64,000 bases of DNA, from contig NZ_LSRS01000002.1 of assembly GCF_009932395.1 (NCBI RefSeq), positions 1 through 64,000 on the forward strand, read 5' to 3'. Shown piece by piece: positions 60,161-64,000 of the stretch (its first letter is position 1; every line of letters begins with the position of its first letter). The notes beneath the pieces are model-generated. The model saw only the letters and a list, made by a program, of their open reading frames with translations. It did not search any database and was not told the DNA's origin. The position numbers and the translations under genes are program-made. The DNA comes from Sporotomaculum syntrophicum. Lineage in GTDB: Bacteria > Bacillota > Desulfotomaculia > Desulfotomaculales > Desulfallaceae.

Positions 60161-60505
60161 TTATTCATCATTAGTCGGGATAGTTACGATCCTTGCCTCG
60201 CCCGGTTTTACCAAACCCAGCTTCTCTCTGGCTTCCTGTTCTATATAATCATTAGATTGCAGTCTTTCCAGTTGTTCATACAATCCGGCGTTCTTATTAT
60301 GTATATCCTTAATCTCAGCCTGCATAGCATCAAGGTTTTGCTGCATAGCATTCAATTGGTCAAAACGGCTGCCCAAAGAAAAAGAGATGTATAACATTAA
60401 CAGAACAATAATTATCACCGGAATCCTACTGCGTGATAAATTGAAACTCCTTCGACGTTTGACCTCCTGACTATACTCATTTTCGAAAGAATTGCTGTTA
60501 GCCAA
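60161..60505 (-). CDS. divIC: Septum formation initiator FtsB/DivIC
   Basis: About 114 aa. TTG at 60505 has AGGAGG 9 nt upstream (earlier TTG/GTG codons lie before that SD). Single-pass membrane protein: basic N-terminus (VKRRRSFNLSRSR), one helix (IPVIIIVLLMLYISFSLG), a coiled coil (LNAMQQNLDAMQAEIKDIH) and YIEQEAREKLGLVKPGE at the end, the DivIC/FtsB signature. Part of the FtsL-DivIB-DivIC division complex. Confidence 0.93.
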   Translation of the reverse strand: MANSNSFENEYSQEVKRRRSFNLSRSRIPVIIIVLLMLYISFSLGSRFDQLNAMQQNLDAMQAEIKDIHNKNAGLYEQLERLQSNDYIEQEAREKLGLVKPGEARIVTIPTNDE

Positions 60506-60693
60506 TATTTTCGCCCTCCTCACCAAGACCTAATAACCATTCAGGTTATGATCGGGGACCAATATCCTTTTACACACGTTTATACGCGTATTACACAAAT
60601 TCTATGCATGGCTAACATTTCCTGCCTGTTGGCAGTTTTTTTAAAACAAACTACCAAATAAACAATTTAAAGATTTTATTGCGCAACTGCACA

Positions 60694-60725
60694 CAAAAAA
60701 AGCCGGTCTAGTTTAACCGACTTTT
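60694..60725 (-). terminator. Terminator overlapping the end of the small winged-helix-like gene
   Basis: Minus strand AGTCGGTTAAACTAGACCGGCT followed by T7; it includes the stop codon of the 94-aa gene. Confidence 0.85.
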
Positions 60726-60997
60726 CTCTCTGATAATAAGCTTACATATTCCTCGCCTAATTTTGTCAGACTGCATATTTTGCTTTTACCTTCTGTGGAA
60801 ACATCCACTAAACCAAGAGCATATAACTGCATAATTACATGGTCAAGTACCGCCCTTTTAACACGGGAGAGTAATGATAAATCTTCTTTATTCATATTTC
60901 CCTCGTTAACTAGTGCTTCTAGTACCCGATCAGCTTCTTCAGGTAACCGGTCACCAGCTTTAACCAAGTAATCTGCTAACGTTGTAGTACCAATCAT
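60713..60997 (-). CDS. Small winged-helix-like protein, unknown function
   Basis: 94 aa, ATG with a strong AAAGGAGGAGG upstream. Mostly helical with a likely winged-helix layout (MIGTTTLADYLVKAG; LSLLSRVKRAVLDHVIMQLYALGLVDVS; ICSLTKLGEEYVSLL). It lies between divIC and the divergent spoIIR in a sporulation-division cluster. Could be a regulator; no family recognised. Confidence 0.75.
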   Translation of the reverse strand: MIGTTTLADYLVKAGDRLPEEADRVLEALVNEGNMNKEDLSLLSRVKRAVLDHVIMQLYALGLVDVSTEGKSKICSLTKLGEEYVSLLSERKVG

Positions 60998-61116
60998 TTT
61001 ATATTCCTCCTCCTTTATCTAATAATATTGTTAACATTTTTTTCTTAATTAATAAGTTTTATACTATAAAAATTTGGAAATAATATTGTTAATCAATTAA
61101 TAAAGCAGGTGATCTT

Positions 61117-61785
61117 GTGCACAAAAGTGTCATTTACCTTCTAATTGCTCTACTTTTGACCAGTACCGGTGGTTATTATTTTTATGAACAACAACGCTCC
61201 AAACCAGCAGGCCTAATCAGGCTGCACATCATAGCCAACAGTAATACCTTTTATGACCAAGCACTTAAATACCGAGTTAAAGATCGCATTGTCAGTGAAA
61301 TGTCACCGGCCTTCAGTCAGGCTACCGATCTCGAGGCGGCCAGGCAAATTGCCGATGTCAATCTAGCAACCATCCAGAAAATAACTGAGGAGGAAATAAA
61401 ACGCCGGGGTTTTAATTATCCCGTTAAAGTGGTACGAGGGAATTATTACTTTCCCGCAAAAAAGTATAACGTCCAGGCAAGAGACAGTATAAAATCATTA
61501 ACTTTGCCCCCAGGCCGCTATGAAGCTGTAAGGGTAATCATAGGTTCCGGGGAAGGTGCTAATTGGTGGTGCGTTCTTTATCCACCTTTATGCTTTGTAG
61601 ATTTACAGCAGGCCGCCCCACCAGTGGTATTGCCGGCTGCTTCGGCTGCACAAGAACAAAGCATAGAAAAAATAACTGAAAATAATATAGTGGAAAAGAG
61701 TCAAAAACCCCAAATTAAATATCGTTTTCGGTTGTTTGAGCTAATTAAAAAGACCCTCCATACGAGGGTCATCTTTAATAAGTAA
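61117..61785 (+). CDS. spoIIR: Stage II sporulation protein R
   Basis: 222 aa, GTG start with GCAGGTGATCTT upstream (weak SD). N-terminal membrane helix or signal (about 5-22), then the SpoIIR core: GLIRLHIIANSNTFYDQALKYRVKDRIV, KRRGFNYPVKVVRGNYYFPAK, PGRYEAVRVIIGSGEGANWWCVLYPPLCFVD. Made in the forespore under sigma-F, it signals SpoIIGA to process pro-sigma-E. Its last codons encode a hairpin (GACCCTC/GAGGGTC) serving as terminator. It is the only plus-strand gene in this cluster. Confidence 0.95.
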   Translation: MHKSVIYLLIALLLTSTGGYYFYEQQRSKPAGLIRLHIIANSNTFYDQALKYRVKDRIVSEMSPAFSQATDLEAARQIADVNLATIQKITEEEIKRRGFNYPVKVVRGNYYFPAKKYNVQARDSIKSLTLPPGRYEAVRVIIGSGEGANWWCVLYPPLCFVDLQQAAPPVVLPAASAAQEQSIEKITENNIVEKSQKPQIKYRFRLFELIKKTLHTRVIFNK

Positions 61786-61792
61786 CGCTGCC

Positions 61793-62329
61793 TTATACTT
61801 TTCGTTTAATTCTACTGAGAGCTCTGGATAACCATTCTTGGCACCGGCAAAATAATAGCTTTGTAGACGCCGGCAATAAGCGTTTAAATATCTGTATAAA
61901 AATATGGCATATTTTACATGTAAACAGACCGACTATTTTAAATGGGAAGGTCGCAATAAGATAAAGCAAACGGATAGGATACAATAATATATTGATCAGC
62001 CAATTAACTAACCATATTATTAGTTCAATGGTCTTTATGACTAAGTACCTCATCCTGCGCCGGCTCAAGCGAAAATAACATAGCGCCCCCGCACCTAATC
62101 CCAGAAGCACAAAAAAACGAACTTCACCTTGATTATAAAATAATAATAAAGCATATACCATTACAGATGAGCAGACCCAGTATAGAATATCACCCAGTAA
62201 TGTACCAATTTTTTTTAACCTTAATATACTACCGAGCCCGGCATAAACATCATATAAAAATCCCGCCAGCATCCCTGTCAAAATGGTATATAAAAAAACC
62301 ATGAACTGACTGGTTACCGGCTCTGCCAC
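61793..62329 (-). CDS. yabQ: Spore cortex biosynthesis protein YabQ
   Basis: About 178 aa. GTG at 62329 has GGAGG 8 nt upstream. Four to five membrane helices; family segments QFMVFLYTILTGMLAGFLYDVYAGLGSI and LGDILYWVCSSVMVYALLLF. Needed for cortex formation; sigma-E dependent in Bacillus. Follows yabP with a 45-bp gap. Confidence 0.93.
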   Translation of the reverse strand: MAEPVTSQFMVFLYTILTGMLAGFLYDVYAGLGSILRLKKIGTLLGDILYWVCSSVMVYALLLFYNQGEVRFFVLLGLGAGALCYFRLSRRRMRYLVIKTIELIIWLVNWLINILLYPIRLLYLIATFPFKIVGLFTCKICHIFIQIFKRLLPASTKLLFCRCQEWLSRALSRIKRKV

Positions 62330-62374
62330 AATAATTACCTCCAAAGCTTGCCCGGGTACTCATTGCCGGGTATT

Positions 62375-62659
62375 TTACTTGAAAATCCTGTTCAACATGC
62401 CTTTGCCCCGCAGACTTCCTACATTTTTATTATCAATGAATTCCATTAAGCTAATTCGTCCTTCTACAACCAAATTACCATTTTCTAAATTTAATTGGGT
62501 TATGTGCATTCCTTCACCCCTCAGGGTGAGAAAGCCCATATTGGTGACCAGACCAATCTCCTTTTCATTGAAACTTCCCACATGCTCCACCCCATCCACC
62601 AATAGATGTCTACGATCAGTTAAAACTATTCGATTGCTAAAATCATTTTTTGGTTCCAA
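62375..62659 (-). CDS. yabP: Sporulation protein YabP
   Basis: 94 aa, TTG start with GGAGG 9 nt upstream. YabP/YqfC family: LTDRRHLLVDGVEHVGSFNEKEI, TNMGFLTLRGEGMHITQLNLENG, LVVEGRI. Upstream partner of yabQ; expected to act in the mother cell during coat or cortex assembly. Confidence 0.95.
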   Translation of the reverse strand: MEPKNDFSNRIVLTDRRHLLVDGVEHVGSFNEKEIGLVTNMGFLTLRGEGMHITQLNLENGNLVVEGRISLMEFIDNKNVGSLRGKGMLNRIFK

Positions 62660-62728
62660 ATTGTTTCACCTCCGTGGGCACGGGTAAACCTTTGGTTATA
62701 TATCTATGCTGGTAAACCGGCTTTATGC

Positions 62729-62756
62729 AAAAAAAAGTGATCCGGATTGGATCACT
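62729..62756 (-). terminator. Terminator after spoIID
   Basis: Minus strand AGTGATCC/GGATCACT followed by T8. Confidence 0.92.
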
Positions 62757-62759
62757 CTT

Positions 62760-63707
62760 TTAATCCCAAAGCTTTTGAATGTCAACATCTTTGTAATAAA
62801 ATTTAATAATCTCCTGGGGAGTTTTTCCTTCTGAGGCTAATTTATTTGCCCCCCACTGGCAAAGCCCCACACCGTGCCCAAAACCCTTACCCTCCAGAAC
62901 TAGATTATTGCCCTGCACCTGAGCACCGGTTATTAACGTTGATCGCACCTTATCGCTACCCAAAGCCAATCTCAAATTAGGACCACTCACGGTGGCCGAA
63001 CCAAGCTGTATCTTTGTCGCTCTTCCCGAAGGTCCCTTTTCCACAATATTCACAGAACTAATATTACCTGGGTCTGCTCCGCTAATTTGTTGCACTGCCG
63101 CCCGCACTTGTTGTAGAGGTAATTCCACGCGCCAATTCTTATTTTCAGGAACGGTATTCGCCAGACAGCCATCCTCTGCTCCAGCTTTAATATATGGTGT
63201 GGGCTCTTTAGTATAGGCAAGCCCCTCTTGTGCCGTTGCTGATATGCCCCCATCACATGCTGAAAACCATCCTTTTACATAATTGCCTCGATAGGTAATA
63301 ACCTGCCCCCTGGTGGAGGCCACCGCCTGGCGCACTTTATCGTTTATTCGCGAGGGATTATAAGCCTGAAACTCCTCAATGTCAGTAGATGCATCCGTAC
63401 CATGCAGCTTTTTTACCCGCTGTGCCTTAATATTTTCCATAGTGAAAGTGCGAGCTAATATTGCTTGGGCAGCCAAGGCATTTTCCGGCCATGTAGGTTC
63501 CATCTCGGCTGCAACCACTCCGGCTAGGTATTCCTCTAGTTTAATATTCTTTTTTATGCCTTGTTCCTTGATGTACAGACTAATAGTGGGTTCCTGGTCC
63601 GGAGCACCTGGAATAGGCTCTAAAGGCTTTTGCTGCGGTCCTTTCGCACAGCCAAACGATAATACCATAAGCACTAGAGCTACCAGGATTATTTTAGATA
63701 AGCGCAT
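62760..63707 (-). CDS. spoIID: SpoIID/LytB-family lytic enzyme (lipoprotein)
   Basis: About 315 aa. ATG at 63707 has GGGAGG 7 nt upstream; the longer frame start is not supported. Lipoprotein signal with LSFGC (Cys20). SpoIID domain with VVAAEMEPTWPENALAAQAILARTF (catalytic Glu), HGTDASTDIEEFQAY, WFSACDGGISATAQE and GHGVGLCQWGANKLA. Lytic transglycosylase acting on denuded peptidoglycan, as in engulfment; several paralogs exist in such genomes, so this may not be the principal SpoIID. It sits where Bacillus has mazG/yabO-type genes. Confidence 0.88.
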   Translation of the reverse strand: MRLSKIILVALVLMVLSFGCAKGPQQKPLEPIPGAPDQEPTISLYIKEQGIKKNIKLEEYLAGVVAAEMEPTWPENALAAQAILARTFTMENIKAQRVKKLHGTDASTDIEEFQAYNPSRINDKVRQAVASTRGQVITYRGNYVKGWFSACDGGISATAQEGLAYTKEPTPYIKAGAEDGCLANTVPENKNWRVELPLQQVRAAVQQISGADPGNISSVNIVEKGPSGRATKIQLGSATVSGPNLRLALGSDKVRSTLITGAQVQGNNLVLEGKGFGHGVGLCQWGANKLASEGKTPQEIIKFYYKDVDIQKLWD

Positions 63708-63867
63708 TATCATCCCTCCCGAATATTTGTTTTTATTTTTTGTGGGATGGTATAAAAATATGCACCGTCTTCTCTTACTCATAGTCCTCTATATTTCATG
63801 GTATTGCCGCTAGTATACCGGACGAGGCAACTCAACAGGAAACACTTAAGCCTAAATACCAGGTAAA

Positions 63868-63893
63868 ATAAAAAAGGCCCCTTAGGACCTTTG
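63868..63893 (-). terminator. Terminator of the gene at the right edge
   Basis: Minus strand AAAGGTCC/GGGCCTTT-type stem with one mismatch, then T6. Confidence 0.8.
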
Positions 63894-63907
63894 GTAATAA
63901 TAGCCTA

Positions 63908-64000
63908 CTATTCATGCAAATATATATCTTCTAGAACCACATATAAGTCAGCCGCTTGCTTAGCAGGTACGGTTTCCCGTATAGTGACGATCTTAAATTT
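63908..64000 (-). CDS. C-terminal fragment of a gene entering from the right edge
   Basis: The last 30 codons and the stop (TAG, 63908-63910) of a minus-strand frame, ending KQAADLYVVLEDIYLHE. A terminator follows 15 bp later, which supports it being a real gene end. The fragment is too short to name. Confidence 0.6.
   Translation of the reverse strand, partial: KFKIVTIRETVPAKQAADLYVVLEDIYLHE

Noticed and set aside
1-64000. CRISPR arrays, tRNA or rRNA genes, transposases
   Set aside because: No regularly spaced repeats, no tRNA-like or rRNA segment and no transposase frame were found by reading both strands.

Overview
The window looks like the chromosome of an anaerobic, endospore-forming Firmicute of the Desulfotomaculum/Pelotomaculum (Peptococcaceae) type. 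Evidence is the sporulation genes (spoIIE, spoIIR, spoIID, yabP, yabQ, splB), formate-tetrahydrofolate ligase, a molybdopterin oxidoreductase with fdhD, molybdenum-cofactor genes and frequent TTG/GTG starts behind strong Shine-Dalgarno (SD) sequences. The genus is inferred from gene content; no rRNA or tRNA was seen.

Region 1 (1-20.7 kb, all minus strand) is the unusual part. A perfect-consensus promoter (20719-20747), a Moco-type riboswitch (20605-20697) and a terminator precede a run of secreted proteins. In transcription order these are a purple-acid-phosphatase-like enzyme, a 1334-aa multidomain protein, a C-terminally membrane-anchored protein with a Pro/Glu-rich stalk, an ExbB/MotA-like proton-channel protein, a small ExbD-like (DUF2149-type) protein, a 457-aa surface protein, a second Moco-type riboswitch, a 2610-aa giant, a 502-aa protein, and the start of another paralog cut by the window edge. 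The recurring module resembles the sulfite-oxidase (SUOX) molybdopterin fold and is usually followed by a chitobiase/hexosaminidase C-terminal-like module. The anchor gene is coupled to the ExbB-like gene by an ATGA overlap, and the ExbD-like gene overlaps the end of the ExbB-like gene. I propose this as a Ton-like, proton-motive-force-driven surface system under molybdenum/tungsten-cofactor control. It is the best candidate here for an undescribed system.

Region 2 (20.8-27.5 kb, minus) is vitamin and cofactor synthesis: bioY with a BirA operator, birA, nadC, nadB, nadA, panD, panC. Region 3 (28-34 kb) carries topB, an O-methyltransferase-like gene, splB and a ferredoxin-nitroreductase fusion.

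Region 4 (34-42.6 kb) is a molybdenum-cofactor island: mobB, two MoeA-family genes and a CoxE-like von Willebrand A (VWA) gene on minus; a molybdopterin oxidoreductase and fdhD on plus. It holds three convincing Moco-type riboswitches and one decayed copy, each followed by an intrinsic terminator. One riboswitch-terminator unit (34014-34166) has no gene downstream in its own orientation.

Region 5 (42.7-52.6 kb, minus) has a carboxyltransferase, a folate block (folP, folB, and folK fused to thiE), an HD protein, a DUF134 regulator, fhs, a hotdog thioesterase and ndk. Region 6 (52.6-64 kb) is the conserved division/sporulation block: ftsH, tilS, spoIIE, ppx-like, yabR-like, ftsB/divIC, a small winged-helix-like protein, spoIIR (the only plus gene), yabQ, yabP, spoIID and a truncated gene at the edge.
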